64,000 nucleotides of DNA from Mycteria americana (GCF_035582795.1 NC_134366.1:188501-252500), one strand, 5' to 3'. Counted from the stretch's first letter, positions 46,461 to 59,407 are shown. A program made the numbers and translations. Notes: generated by a model from the sequence alone, not told the origin.

Positions 46461-49400
46461 CGACTGTGCAGGCATCAGCCTCGGTGACTTGTTGCTCTGT
46501 ATTTCTCCGCCAGCTCCAGCGCTTCTCTCTCCCACCTCAGCTCCTGCAGCACGAGGCAGGAGGTGTCGCTTCTGCAGCGAGACTGAGACAAACAAACTGC
46601 TGGCTTTCTCTAACATGGCCTGTCCTGAGAGCTGTCTCCTCTGGTCACCTGTGAGATCCACCTTTGTCTCACAGGTTTCCTGGCACAGGTGCATGCTGAG
46701 AAGTCTCTGCTGCTTCTTGCAGTGCTTAGCTGTTTGTTCTCCATCCTCCCTTTAGCCTTTCCTGGGTAGGCTCAGGTCTTCTCCTTGCCCTGCCTTGCTC
46801 TTCCTTCAGAAGACTGTTTCCCTCACTCAGGTACCCCTTGAACGTCATCCCTCAGCAGGACAACCAGGGCATTTTGCCTCCCCACTGCCTTTGTGGGTTA
46901 TTGGGGCTTTGGTGCTCCTCTGGTGCTCCCAGGCCTCTGTGCCAAGTCAAAAGCCCAGTGCGATCTCACTTTTGTTGTGAAAGTCTCTTCGGGGAGAGAA
47001 CTGCCCTGGCCAAAACCAGCTGTCTGTATGACCACATCTTCCTACTCCGGGGAAATGAACTTCGTTGTGCTTGGTCTCCCTCCATGGCTCCTCCATAGCT
47101 AAGCCCAACATGTTCTCTCTTCCTGAGGGACTCAGATGAACTGTCCCAGACAGTGGCCATTTCTGATATCGAGAAATCATATCTCTAAGACTTGCCCTGT
47201 TGTGACTGGCTCATATGATGGAAGGAAATATGTCTTGCTACCGCTGTTCATTCACTGCTGCCTATTAGCTGTCTCTTAGCACTGTGCTTGCTCTGGAGGC
47301 ATGAAGGATGCTTGTCCTTCTGCATAAGCATGTGCCCATGTGGACCTGACTCTGTGGGCTGCTCTGCCCACGTCCAAGAGGATTTGTCAGGCCAAATGTA
47401 CCCACCTTCTCCTTTACCTAATGTTTCTCCTGACTGCACCAGCCAAGGCCCTTGGAGATGGGCAATAGGGTGGTTTGTTTTACCATCCACCGCAGATGAA
47501 AGACAGGATGGTTGCTGAGGGCTTTTTCCACAATTAAGGAAGAGAAAGATGATTCATGTCAACAGGAGGCATCAAAAACTATCTATAACGCAGTTTGCAG
47601 TAGCATCCTATGTGTGGCCCTGGCCAAAAGCAATTGTCCAGGGAAGAGTAAGAGAGCACAACCTGTGCAATACTTTCTAAAATGACACTTCCCTAGCATC
47701 CAACCACCTGCACTTCAGGGGCTTCCCAAGCCAGATGTTGTTTCTGTATGTTTAGTAACCTTTGACCAATTCCTCTTCTGTGACCTTATCTAGTCTCCCC
47801 TGGAGTCCACCAGAAAGGAGAGAAAAACTTGGCATCAGCCACATCCTGGGACAAGGTGTTCCACAGATCTCTTATCTGTAAAAGAACCATGTGAAGAAGA
47901 AATGCCTCCTTTTGTCTGTTTTGCTGACATCACGTGAATTATACCCTAAAGTGACTATTTCTGTCCCTGGGCTCCATTAGTATCTCCATCGTGCAGGTGT
48001 CTATGGAGACAAGATCAGTTGCTTGCTGGATCAGCCAAAGGAGTCAATGCTCTATTTTAGGGCCTCTCTTTGCATCTACTATGTTTCAAACTTGCTTCCA
48101 GCTGTTGTCACACTTCTTGAGAGGGGACGTGCATGTAGGGAAACTGGTGGTAAGAAGCAGCAAAGCTTGGAGTTTGGTTTGTTACTACAGCTGCAACAAA
48201 GAGTATGACCCCCAGCATAAAGGTACTCAACACCCCCAGCTCTCCACACCTCTCCTGAGAGCACAGTTGTTCTTGAGCTGTAGAGGTCTCCACCGAGATC
48301 CAGGCAGTGGTCTGAGCCCCTCTCTTGGGCTGATGTAGTAACTGCACATTCAGTCAGGGACAGGGTGAAGTTTCGTGTTATTCCCTATGAACTAACAAAG
48401 AGCTCTTGTGTTCTTACCAACACAGGGCTCTTCTGGCTGTCACAACACCCATTCTTGATCCGGGTCCCCCTGATCCTGCTTGAATAACTTTGTCACCTGT
48501 GACACCCAACTCTCCTCACCATGCTTACCATGTCCATAATAAGATCAATGAACAGCTAGGACTTTGTGAAGAGCAAAGCAATGAATCAATCCTATTCTTC
48601 GTCTACTGCCTTCCTGTTGATTTTTCAAAGTCACAATACTTTGCTCCATGACAGCTTCACTTCCTGTTCAAAGGCCTCTGAAAGTCTCAGTATACCCTCC
48701 CACCAAATGGGTGGGTTCCCCTGCCTCCATTATTTCCTCGATGGGGACATACTAGGTGACTAGCAGACCAATATACCAATTTTCTTCATGAAAACCTCTG
48801 GTTTAGACCCTATCATCATACAGTTCTGAGTTCCTTACTGCAAACCCAGCCCCTTTATAAGACACAAATGTGAGACATGTTAGTCTAGTAGAGACCATTT
48901 AAAATTTGGGGTCTGGTTGAGAAGAGTGTATCCAGAGATAGTACCTGTTTTACAAAGTGACATGTTGTAGTGGGTAGCTCATCCTTCTTCCAGTCTCTTG
49001 GGGCACAGTCTGGGCCTACAAGAGCAAACTGCTAGATCAGCACTGTTTGATAGTGTGGCTGCTGGGATGCTGTCCTCCATTGCCGGGGAAGGGCAGAGTC
49101 AGGGCAGGACCTATGAGTACTCTGGGTGAAGACACTAACATCCTCATAAAAGCGCTCTTATCTTGTCAGGCCTTGTACTCCAATGGACAGAGGTGGTACA
49201 CAGAAATGAAAGCTCTCCTTTTCTTCGGCAAAGTGCTTGCATGAGACTGTGCATTGGCAGCCAAAGTGCTCCATGCCACCTGCTGCTAATCCTCAGCCCC
49301 ACAAGCACAAATTCTCAGGGTCTTTACTATACCCCCTGTGCATATGGGAGATTTCTCCCTCTGCCCCGACCCTCAAGAAGAAAGAGGTTACTGTCTATTC

Positions 49401-51641
49401 TTCTGCAGCAGAATAGAGATGAAGGTGTTTCTTTCATGCTATATGAAGCAGGAAGAGCAGGGAGATGATTCCAGATCTCCAAAGCCACCCACCCACTCTC
49501 AGGAAGCCACAGACTTGCTGCAGGACTGGCAAGGGATGTGGGAGCTCCACAGCAGCCGGATTCCTAAGAATGTCTCCTGGGTTCAAGCAGTTTCTTGCAG
49601 TTGCTGCTTGTGTACTTGCAACCCTGCACTTCCAGGGATCTGAGTGCTGTTCTGCCTTTTCCACTGAGCTGAGAACAGCTGAGGTGAGCTGTCCAGAGAT
49701 CCAGTGGCCCAGGATGCATATGCCAGTACCTGGACACTGCTTAGAAGTTTGGAGAGCTGCTGCTGCTTCTTCTGCATGTAGGATTATATTGAGAGCGGCA
49801 GTGCTTCAGGACCAGCTCCTTCCAGCAGCGATTCCTGCTGTTGAGTCAGACTTGGAGAGTTTGCTGGTCTCTTCTAGTCTCATCATGACAAAAAAGCTTC
49901 TTCATCTGCTCGTGCATAGCTGTGGGTCCTCTCCCTACGTGACCCCTGGCTATGGCCAGGAGCATCTTCTCGCTCGATCTCCTGTGAGGCCTTTGTTTGA
50001 GCCCTTCTACCAAGGAAGTGACTGGCTTCCAGGCCTCTTTCCTCCCCACTGTCTCCCACCCATGTTCTCCCTTGTTCCATGGCTGTTTCATCATTCAGGC
50101 AGCAGTTTGGGACACAAGAAGCTGGCAAGAAGAAGATTCATACCCTATCAGTATCCTTGCAGGCAACGTAACAGAGGTGTCTGTGGTGGTCCAAGTGCTG
50201 CCTGCTGTCTGGGTGGCCTGGGATGAGGTCCTGTCTGTTGAGTGATGTTGGCAGCCTCTAGCCTGCCCTTCTGCACAGACTGGTGGGGGGGAGCTAAGCC
50301 TTGAGCATCAGCTGCCTAAGCACCTTGTTACCTGGCTGCGCAACTCTGCTGTAGTGCATCCTGGAGTTAGGAAGGGAGAGCTGGCAGCAGGACACCCCAT
50401 GTCCTGTAGGGTGTGGTGGAACTGGCTCAGGCTGCTGTTTCCAGGACAGTCCTTCAGCTTCTCTTGGCTGGCTTCTTTCTGGGTGAACAGCATCGATGGT
50501 CTGATGCAGTGGGATGGGACAGAGGGAGGGCTGAGCTGAGGGGCAAGGTATAGACTTTCTTTCCAGATGCGGAGGTCCAGACAAGCCCTGGAAGGGTTGT
50601 GGTGTGCTCTGCTGGAATGAGGCAGTGATGCTGCTACAGCTGGGTTGTGGGATGAGGATGGTGGCAGCTGCTGTGGTGGCTCATACCCCAGGGCGTCTGC
50701 GGATGCAGCGGGTTTGTGGGTGCTGCCCCACAGAGCAGGCCAGGCTGCGGGCAGTGCAGAGCAGACCGCGCTGGGGTCTGGGACAACAGCAGCCGGCGCT
50801 GCCAGCTGTCCGGGCGCCCGCTGCCCGCTGTGCCGGGGAAGCCGCTGCTCCTGCGGGCGGCAGGAGCTCTCCGCGGGCGCCCCGGGGCTGCGGGGACGCG
50901 ACGGTGGCGGGGCCCGCGAGACCCGGCCGCCGCGGGAGGAGGTGCAGCCGAGTGCCCCGCCGCCGCGGAAGGGCCGCCGGGGGAGCGGGGGGAGCCCCGC
51001 GGGGCGCGGGGAGCCGAGGCCGCGGCTCCGGGGGCTCCGCGGGCGCGGGGGACGCTCGGGCGGGGCGGGGCGGGGGGCGGCGGGCCGCGCCGGCGGGCGC
51101 TGACGCTGTGTGCCCCGCAGACGGGAAGGCGTACAGTTCGGACGAGGAGAAGCTGGAGGTGAAGTCGGCGGCGACGCCGTGCAGCGAGCGGGAGGAGGAG
51201 AGCTCGGCGGGCGACAGCGAGGAGGAGCCCTTCCTGGACGGGGCGGCCGCCGCCGCGCTGGGCGCCAAGGGCAAGGGCAAGGGCGGCCCCGCGGCCGAGC
51301 AGGCCCCGCCGGGCTCCGGGGCCGGCAAGAGCCGGCGGCGGCGCACGGCCTTCACCAGCGAGCAGCTGCTGGAGCTGGAGAAGGAGTTCCACTGCAAGAA
51401 GTACCTGAGTCTGACGGAGCGGTCGCAGATCGCGCACGCCCTGAAGCTGAGCGAGGTGCAGGTGAAGATCTGGTTCCAGAACCGCCGCGCCAAGTGGAAA
51501 CGCATCAAGGCGGGCAACGTGAGCAACCGCTCGGGCGAGCCCGTCCGCAACCCCAAGATCGTGGTGCCCATCCCGGTGCACGTCAACCGCTTCGCCGTGC
51601 GCAGCCAGCACCAGCAGATCGAGCAGGGCGCCCGGCCCTGA
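44891..51641 (+). CDS. GBX1: GBX1, gastrulation brain homeobox transcription factor
   Basis: Two exons, 44891-45350 and 51121-51641, are joined in phase 1 (GTAAGA donor, CCCCGCAG acceptor; intron 5770 bp) and encode 326 residues. The N-terminus carries AFSIDSLIG (residues 10-18), an eh1-like Groucho-binding motif. The conserved block [20 protein letters not shown] follows, then a Pro-rich stretch. Exon 2 begins with the YSSDEEKLE acidic motif. The homeodomain is residues 224-283, with Q50 at 273 and N51 at 274 ([13 protein letters not shown]). The C-terminus [17 protein letters not shown] matches human GBX1. The product is a nuclear DNA-binding factor for TAATTA-type sites, active in hindbrain, spinal cord and forebrain patterning in the family. 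It appears to lack the Gly-rich insert near the N-terminus of mammalian GBX1. GBX2 is excluded by the C-terminus and by AGAP3 and ASB10 as neighbours. Confidence 0.97.
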
Positions 51642-51923
51642 GCGCCGTCGGGGCTCTCGGACCCTGGGGCGGGCGGGCCGCCGGCAGCGGGGGGGCCCGA
51701 CGCGGCAGGGGCGCAGCCCGGGCGCCCGCTCGCACTCCTCTGTACATGTCCCTTATTTATTCCGTGTAAACTCTGTACATACGGCAGCGTGTCCGTCTGT
51801 CCGTACCGCGGGGAGCGCGGGCCGCCTGGCCCCCGCGGGCCCCGGCTGCCAGCCGCGCCGGGCCGGGGCCGGGGCCGGGGCCGCGCTGCCCGCGGGCGCC
51901 CGCCCATGTATAGCTGTGATTTC

Positions 51924-51929
51924 AATAAA
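51924..51929 (+). terminator. GBX1: GBX1 poly(A) signal
   Basis: AATAAA lies 283 bp after the GBX1 stop, in a short AT-rich island (TTCAATAAATTATTTTC). The 3' UTR between is GC-rich and contains the AT-rich words TGTACAT and TTATTTATT. It is the first and only good signal after the stop. Confidence 0.8.
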
Positions 51930-52363
51930 TTATTTTCTATGGAGCGAGGCGACGTGCTTCCGCGGTGCTGCCCGCCCGGACACGCTGCAGAGACGGGCGG
52001 CCGCGGCCAGCAGCACCCCGCGGCCCTCGGCCCGGCAGGAGCAGAGGCAGGGGCTGGGGCAGAGGCGGGGCAGGGGCAGGGGCAGGGGCAGCGGGCGGCG
52101 GCGCCGACCCCGAGGGGCGGCCGCGGAGGCCGGGGAGGGCGTGCGACCGGGGACGGCGGGGGGCTCCGAGGCTCGCCCGCCCCTCGGCCGGTGCCGGTAC
52201 CGGGGCCCGCGGACCCGGCGGCTGTGCGGGGAGCAGCGGGGGCCTTGCGGTCTCCATCGGGCCCGGTCCGGTGCCGGTGCTGGGAGGGGGTAGAGAAGGG
52301 GAGGGGCTGGGAAGCGCCCGGGAGCATCCCCGGGTCCGCCTTCCCGCCGGCGGAGAGGTGCGC

Positions 52364-52424
52364 GGGCCGGGGCTGGGGCCGGGGCCGGGGCCGGGGCCGG
52401 GACTGGGCGTGGGGCCGGGGCCGT
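52364..52424. repeat. Imperfect GGGGCC-type short repeat
   Basis: About eight interrupted copies of GGGGCC/GGGGCT lie 0.45 kb after the GBX1 poly(A) signal. Smaller clusters of the same word occur in the GBX1 3' UTR (about 51860-51884) and in the 5' UTR region (about 44766-44784). All are potential G-quadruplex sites. Confidence 0.7.
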
Positions 52425-52959
52425 CTGTCCTCGTCCCCCGCAGCCCCTGCCGCCAAAGCCTGCCCGAGGCCAGCAGCGCTCCCCCGGGGTGGGAGGGACG
52501 TGTGCGCTGCCCCCGGACTCCCGACACGGCATCCCTGGTGCCCCAGGCCCTGGGGCAGGAGCGACCCTCCCCCGAGATCCACTCCACACGATGGCAGATT
52601 GCCACCCTTCCTGCAGGCAAAGCCCTGCCCGTCCCACGGGCCTCGTGCCAGGACCTGGCCTTTGCTGGCCGTGGGGTGAGAAGTCCATGCCCATAGCCCC
52701 CTTGGCCCCTGCCCGATGCAGGCAGGGTGCCTGCCTGCTGTCCCCAGGGCTGCCCCGCTGCCCTGTGCCAGCTCTACAGATGCTCAGTCCCACATGCCAC
52801 CAACATATCTGAGGCCCAGTGATGCAATGCCCTCCAGCTCTTCAGGACTGCACTGCCTGCTAGAAGAGTCTTGAAGCCTTTCCTCCTCACTCATCCCTGA
52901 GAAGCACACTCCAGCCCATGGGCAACGAACGGGGGAAATCCTCCTGCAGCTCAGGTGCC

Positions 52960-53560
52960 TGTTGTGGCTTAACCCCGGCCAGCAACTAAGCCCCACCCAG
53001 TCCCTCGCTCACTCCCCACCCACCCCGGTGGGATGGGGGAGAGAATCAGAAGAGTAAAAGTGCAAAAACTCGTAGGTTGAAATAAAGACAGTTTAATAGG
53101 TAAAACAAAAGCTGTGCACGCAAGCAAAGCAAAGTAAGGAATTCATTCACTCCTTCTCATCGGCAGGCAGGTGTTCAGCCATCTCCAGGAAAGCAGGGCT
53201 TCATCACGCGTAATGGTTACTTGGGAAGACAAATGCCATCACTCCAAATGTACCCCCTTTCCTTCTTTTTCCCCCAGCTTTGTATGCTGAGCATGACATC
53301 ATATGGTCTGGAATATCCCTTTGGTCAGCTGGGGTCAGCTGTCCCGGCTGTGTCCCCTCCCAGCTTCTTGTGCACCCCCAGCCTACTCACTGGAGGGGTG
53401 GTGTGAGAAGCAGAAAAGGCCTTGACTCTGTGTCAGCACTGCTCAGCAATAATGAAAACATCCCTGTGTTATCAACACTGTTTCCAGCACAAATCCAAAA
53501 CACAGCCCCATACTAGCCACTGTGAAGAAAATTAACTCTAGCCCAGCCACAACCAGCACA
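52960..53560 (-). mobile_element. Solo LTR, avian ERVL-type
   Basis: A 601-bp antisense LTR starts TGTTGTGG on the plus strand and ends CCAGCACA, flanked by the perfect 5-bp direct repeat GTGCC (52955-52959 and 53561-53565). The TATA-like and poly(A)-type signals sit in the same relative places as in the 34.8-kb copy. No internal region is present. The well-kept ends suggest it is among the younger copies in the window. It lies 1 kb downstream of the GBX1 poly(A) signal. Confidence 0.92.
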
Positions 53561-53565
53561 GTGCC

Positions 53566-56040
53566 TTATGGCTGCTGAATCCTGGGGCAGTGCTGGCTGC
53601 CAGGGCTGCCTGTCTGACGGCTGGGCTGAGGGGAAGGTAAGGGTCTTGCCCTTCCTTGAAAACCTCAGCCTGTCTCACCAGTACCAGCTGCTGCTTCTCT
53701 TACCACGCTGCTGAGGCTCCGTGGCAGTGAGCAGGGCCAGGGCAGACCAGGCACTGCTGGCACTGACACTGTGTCTCCTTGCCTTAGCCTGGAGCAGCTG
53801 CTGGGTCTCACTGCACTGATGTAGGAGAGGGGTTTCAGACTTCCTGAGCAGGGGCTCTCACATCCAGGCCAGCCAGACTGGAATAGTCTGCTCTTGAAAG
53901 CTGTTGCATGAGATGCTGCTTCTGAAGCCAGGGGGGTATCTCAGATGACGGAGCCCAACCCCAGAACCTGATGAAGATCCAGTTTTTTGCATGGGGCACA
54001 GCTGCATGCACAGTCCTTAGTGAACAGTGCAGAAGACCCTGTGATTCCACTGCTAATTAGGTGTCCAGCCATGAAAGCCTCTGTCTCTGGTTTGATGAAC
54101 ATCAGCCAGCCCAGCCCATGGGGCAAGGGAGCTCATGCATCTGTGCTGTAGTAGCAACACACACTGCAATCCCACCGGAGGTTACTGGACAGGGAGAAGG
54201 CTCTCTTCAAGGATGTGGGACATGGTGCTGCTGGGATGCCAATTGCTCTTAGGTTTGATATGGAGTTGGGTCACACAGGGTCCAGTTAGCCATTGGCACC
54301 CTTCCCTGGGAGACACAGCTTATGTGTCTGGAGTGGGCAACATCCCTGACAGCCAGAGCCAGCTTCACCTTCCTGGGTGCCCTCCCTTGATGCCACAGCA
54401 AGTGCTGGCCCATCTCCATGCTGCCAAGGGCCCACCTCCATGGCCCTTCCCTCTTTGGCAGGTGCATTGTCTTAATCTGGAGTGTGGACCCGGTGCTCAG
54501 CCTGAACAGCTGACTCCTCCTGCAGAGCCCTGTAGCCTCAGAGCACTGGTGGGTGGCTCTCCCTGCCCTGCAGCTGCTGGCTCCAGCTGGCCTGAGTGGG
54601 GACAGCCACAGCTTAGAGCAGAGCAACCATTAGGACAAAGCTGTGCTCCTGCATGTCCCAGGTGGATGCTTCTTTCCACGGAGATGTTTGTGGCAGGTCC
54701 CGAGACAGGATCCTTTCATGACCTGGGTTTCTCAGCACCTGCTGGGGCAGCAGAGCACAGCTGGCTTCCTGCAGCCACAGCAGGACAGTTTCTGTCTCTA
54801 TCCTCTGCACCACCTCGAAAGGAGAAAGTGTCCTTAGGAACTGCCTGGCCTGGTGTTGCTCACAGCATCCCCAGTGTGGGCTTGGCCTGCTCAGGCAGCA
54901 ACATCTGCTGGCATTCACTCTGGATCAGAGGAGGTAAATGTCCTCTGGCAGCTGACCCCAGCTGCCCTGCCCTCAGGGGAGCTGGCAGTTCCCTTCAGTA
55001 TACAGTGGTAGAGCTGCCTGCACCTGAGAACAACAGTTCAGGTATTCCCTGCTTCTCTCTCCATGGGTCTGGGTTGGTCTGAAGCAGAGAATGGTAACTT
55101 ATCTGTGCTATGTGGCTGCAGAAGGGGATGACATGCAATTTGCAGCAATAGCTCCCGCACATGAACTGATGCCTGTACATCTGGGCCGGGGGGGGGGGGA
55201 GGGGGGAGCAGGGATTGTGCAGCAATAAGCAGTGCTCTTTCACTATAAATGTGTCCACACGAGGGGTCTGTGCTACTGCAACCTAGCACAGCAGTACAAG
55301 ATTAAACACAGCACTCTGAAAAATGTCCACAGCTCCAGGGTTGGGGAGGTGACATTGAAAGGAGTTAAATTTTATTTTAGAACCCCCTTATTCTCACTTG
55401 GCATTTCTAGCTGACACTGTGGTTTGGTACGTCCTGCCCCAGTGACAGCATGAGTTTATTGCATTCTTAACCCATCACACCCTCCCTGCTGTGCATGCCA
55501 TTGCCAACCTGAACTCTGTGTGCAAAGCACCCCCCAGAACTGGAGCTTTCAGCTTCTTAGAAGTTATTTGGGTTTTGGCTTTTTTTGTTGTTGAGTTAGT
55601 TCAGTCCCAAAGCCAGTAGACAATGCAACCCTACAAACAGTCGTGTTAATATAACTGCAAGTGCTGCGGAGAGGTGCAGCTCAGTCTGGTGCTGATGGAG
55701 GTGACAGACTCACTGCTGTCACCAGGGGTGTTGGAGAGAGCTGCAGAATAGCAGAGTGCTCCTTGCACCGTGCAGAACAGAGCTCCCCTGTGAACCTTGC
55801 GCAATGCAATGAGTCTGATGCCTCCTGCGCAGCACAGAGCAAAGTGCTGCACCACACCAGTGAATGGCACTGCACAAAGTGGCTACAGCACCTCCCCAAA
55901 TAGAAGAGCTGCTGGGGCAGAGGGTGCAGCATGCCCCACAAGCTGGAGCTATAGGTGCTACATCATTTAGACTGGAGGGGGTGGGAGGAGAGTAACAATG
56001 AAAAACTGGGCAGTAAAGACAGACCCTGGCATGACACAGC
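53566..56040. other. Intergenic, no gene recognised
   Basis: Unique sequence without a family match. It contains the longest open frame outside the CpG islands and the coding exons (54135-55082, plus strand, 315 codons). That frame has no recognisable domain, no splice-site support and a composition rich in Leu, Pro, Ser and Gly, as expected from GC-rich non-coding DNA. A G12AG6 tract lies at 55188-55206. Confidence 0.45.
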
Positions 56041-56044
56041 CATG

Positions 56045-56275
56045 CAGATGGGAAGGGACCTCAGGAGGTCTCTGGTTCAACACCTGCTCAAAGCTGGTCC
56101 GTTAGATGCTGAGGAACTTGTCCAGCTGCCTTCAAGTATCTTCAAGGATGCTGATCCCACCTCTTCGGGCCCCTGTTCCTGTGTCTGACCACCTTCCTAG
56201 TATGTGTTTTCATTTTATCTAGTTGGAATTTCCCATGTACCACCTTCTGTCTGTTGCCTTGTGTCCTGGCGTAGG
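56045..56275 (-). mobile_element. CR1 LINE 3' fragment
   Basis: Antisense CR1 3' part. The plus strand shows GATGGGAAGGGACCTCAGGA followed by the TCTGGTTCAACACC block, and later the TTGCCTTGTGTCCTGGC phrase. It is diverged and truncated. It abuts the poly-G run at 56279, which may have grown from CR1 sequence at this junction. Confidence 0.75.
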
Positions 56276-56278
56276 AAC

Positions 56279-56480
56279 GGGGGGGGGGGGGGGGGGGGGT
56301 GTGTGACTCTCATGTGGATACGCAAATGTGCACAAATGCACACACTTGTGTACATTTGTGTACACACACAGATAGTAAAAGGTAGATACAGATGTAGACA
56401 CACAGAGATATGTATATACATGGACATGCATTTATTTATACATATGTGTTTATACATGTATACACACACATACATATAAA
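56279..56480. repeat. Poly-G run and cryptic CA/TA microsatellite
   Basis: Twenty-one G (56279-56299) run directly into GTGTGTGAC, followed by about 180 bp rich in CA, GT and TA dinucleotides with interruptions (ACACACACAGATAG, GTATATACATG, TACACACACATACATATA). Confidence 0.8.
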
Positions 56481-56484
56481 CAAG

Positions 56485-59400
56485 ACTTATTTTGCCCTCA
56501 TGAAGACAGTTTCATCATTTACAAGGGAATTCTCTCTACCCAGACCTGCCCACTCATTTACTTGGGAAATGGTTCTTAAAGAACTAGGAAAGGAGTAGTG
56601 ATTGCATCCCACGGGGTATTTATTCACTCAGTGGTCCCCTCTCAGGAAAAGGTTTTCAGTGCCACAAAGCTGGTTCATAGCATTCTCTAACAATGGGCTT
56701 GTATGAAGATCTGATAGGCCACAACGTGGTACTGGTGCTACTGCTGCTCATTAGTCAGCCTCTCCAGGACTTGCTTGGATGCGTAGGTGATCTGCTAGTG
56801 GCTCACAGAGCAGTTCCCCAGGAGGTCACACTGGGCTTTTTTTTCCAAAGCCGGTGTGCAGCAGGGGCTGTGATGGGCCCTCTGATCCCAGTACGAGCAG
56901 AGTGAGGCAGGGCAGAGGAACGCTGCACTGTGCTGTGCTGCCCTGTGGGGGAATCCGTGCTGCTGTGGGTTGTCTTTAGGAAGCAGCTCAACATACTCCT
57001 GGCCTTGGTCAGGAGTGCCTGGCTGAGGTCTGGGGACATGGCTGGCACCGCATGTTCCCACCCTGAAACAAGGGTGCACAGCCCTGTGTGAGGGCCAGTG
57101 CTCAAAGGAGCACACCCTTTGAGGCAAACTGTACTCTGCAACATGGGTGACATCACTGCAGGAATCCTGCAATGCAATGAACCTATAACCTGGTGGGGAG
57201 AAATTGGCTCTGAGTGCACATGGGCAGGAGACGAACAATCTCCCTTCCCACCGACATGGCATCTGGGAAGGGTCACAAGCTCCCCCTGACCACCTCCAAT
57301 TCCTTTACAGCCAGTTCCACAACAGCACAGAGTTCAGGGTGCAGCTGCAGAGGGGATTCAGTAGCTAGTCTGGTCATGATGGCCTCAGCAGCAGAGTGCA
57401 AACTCCTGGTGGGTGCATCTTTGGTGTCAAAGGAAAATGACCCAAGTCCTGAAAGAAGTTGTCAAGGACATGCTGGAATTGGGGGTTGGCAGGAGAGAGA
57501 GACTGTAGCTACACTCTGCTGTGGGGCTGCTCACTCAGGTTCTGGGCGAGTTATGAGGCACTTCGCACAACTGCAGTGCTCGATGATCTCTAGCTAGCCA
57601 GGACTGCTGAATCCCTTCCCAAGGAGTCTCACTCAACTGCCTGTGCTGGACCTTGCACGGCCTACCAGCTTGTGCCAGTGTCCTCGGCTGCCAGGCTGGT
57701 TTCCTTCAGAGGGCTTTGCGAGGACCTGTGCTGCATCTCTGTGCCACAGGCAGGCCAGATACTGGGGCTGAATGGGCATAGGGTGCAGATGCTGTAGTGG
57801 AGCATATTGGTGATGTATTTTGGTAAGCACAGGCCAAGGGAGCTGGGACATTGTGTCACACCTCTGCCCTCTCTTTCAAAGAGGCAGGGCTGATTGGAAA
57901 CACCAAAGTGCACAGCAATAGCATGATCTCTGCTCTGGCCATCTCTTGTGAAAGAACCTCTGTATGTACCCAGTGCGTGGCTCCAGCTGCCTCGGGGCTG
58001 AGTAGTACTGCCCCTTGCAATGGCTGCTGCCCACCTACGTACCTCCCCCTCCCCGCCCTCCCAGAGGCTGTGCCAGCTCAGCTAGGGCTGCGAGAGGGCC
58101 TATGTTGCTTTGTCTGTGAGTTGCACCCCATGGGGCTTGCCCTGGTGTGGTCTGCTGTGCCCAGGCTCTCTGGGACGGCTGGTTTCCAGTCTAGGGCTGC
58201 ACGCCCTGGATGTGCTGATGGCGTGAGTCTGCATCCGTTGCTCCTGCCCTGCAGTACCTACACCCTGCTGCAGCCACTGCTTCAGCTCAGTGGCATGAGT
58301 AGTGCTGGCTGGCTGTGGCAGGGTCCTTATGGTGCTGCCAAGGAGCTGGTGTAGTCATCGCTGCTGCTGGGGGCTGCATTGCTCAGGGACAGCCCCACTG
58401 TGCTACTGCCCTGGCACACTTCTGTGGCATACAGAGCAGCGTGGAGGATCTGCCTGTGCCCTCCCTGGCACCAGCCTAAACACAGCAGCTTCTGCCTCAG
58501 CCTGTCCTGGCCTGGGACAATGTGAAGCCATGCAGGCCACCTTGGCGCTGAGATGTGCTTGAACAGTGGAATAACGCCAGGCTGAGGCAAGGCAGGGCAG
58601 GACCAGAGTGCTGCTGCTGGGGCCTGGCCCCACTGCTGGATGGGGGCACACTATTTTTTCTTAACGGGGACACTGTTGTTCAGCACAAACGCCTTCCTGC
58701 TGGGGACAGGAACAGCGTGCTGCAGCCAGGAGGCTGCCCATGGCAAGCACAGGCCCTTGCACTGAGGCAGCACATTGGTATGGGGTGGCAGTGCGGCCTC
58801 CCTTAAGGAAACCAGGGCCACTGCGGTGCCAGCAGCCCAGGATGACCTTGCCTGCCTGCTCATGAGCTGGAGAAAAGGGTGTTTGTCTTGGGTCTACGGG
58901 GCCATGTCAGAGCACGTGGGGAAGCTGCTGGCGCTCCCTTCCCCTGGGCGCAAGCAGAGGGGCAGCCCCTGGATCCCCTGCACCCGTTTGCAAGATGCAG
59001 GCACCAGCAGGCACCATGCAGGCACCGGGTCTGTCTCCATGAGGCTGTGCACTGGCAGCGGTGCCACCACCAGCAGGACCTGGCCAGGGCTGCGGCTGCG
59101 CCGAGGCGGAGGCTGCGCACCCCCACAGGCACCGCGTGGCCCAGGAGGGGCTGCTCAGGGCTGGGTGGCCCCAGGGCCGTCCTCACGCGGCCCCTATTGG
59201 CACAGCCGCTGCTCCCAGCCGCGACCCCAGGGCTGACCCTGAAGGCAGAGTGCGGGGGCAGGCGAAGGGTTTGGCTGGAGACCCTGGCCCGGGGCTGGCT
59301 CTGGAGCCGGGTCCAGGCTGTGCCCCAGGCCAGGGGCGCCCCGGAGGGTCAGGGCAGGGCTGGGATGGGAAGGGAGGCGCTGGGGCTGGGCTGGGCGGGA
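56485..59400. other. Intergenic, no gene recognised
   Basis: Unique GC-moderate DNA between the microsatellite and the enhancer candidate. Open frames are short or antisense pairs with no family resemblance. The GC content climbs toward 59.0-59.4 kb. Confidence 0.45.
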
Positions 59401-59407
59401 TCCCGCG

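Noticed and set aside
49465-50226. A 253-codon frame in the GBX1 intron
   Set aside because: No domain, no splice-flanked structure and ordinary composition. It is probably a chance open frame.
50681-52582. A 633-codon minus-strand frame antisense to GBX1 exon 2
   Set aside because: A shadow of the GC-rich exon and its flanks. The homeodomain is encoded on the plus strand.
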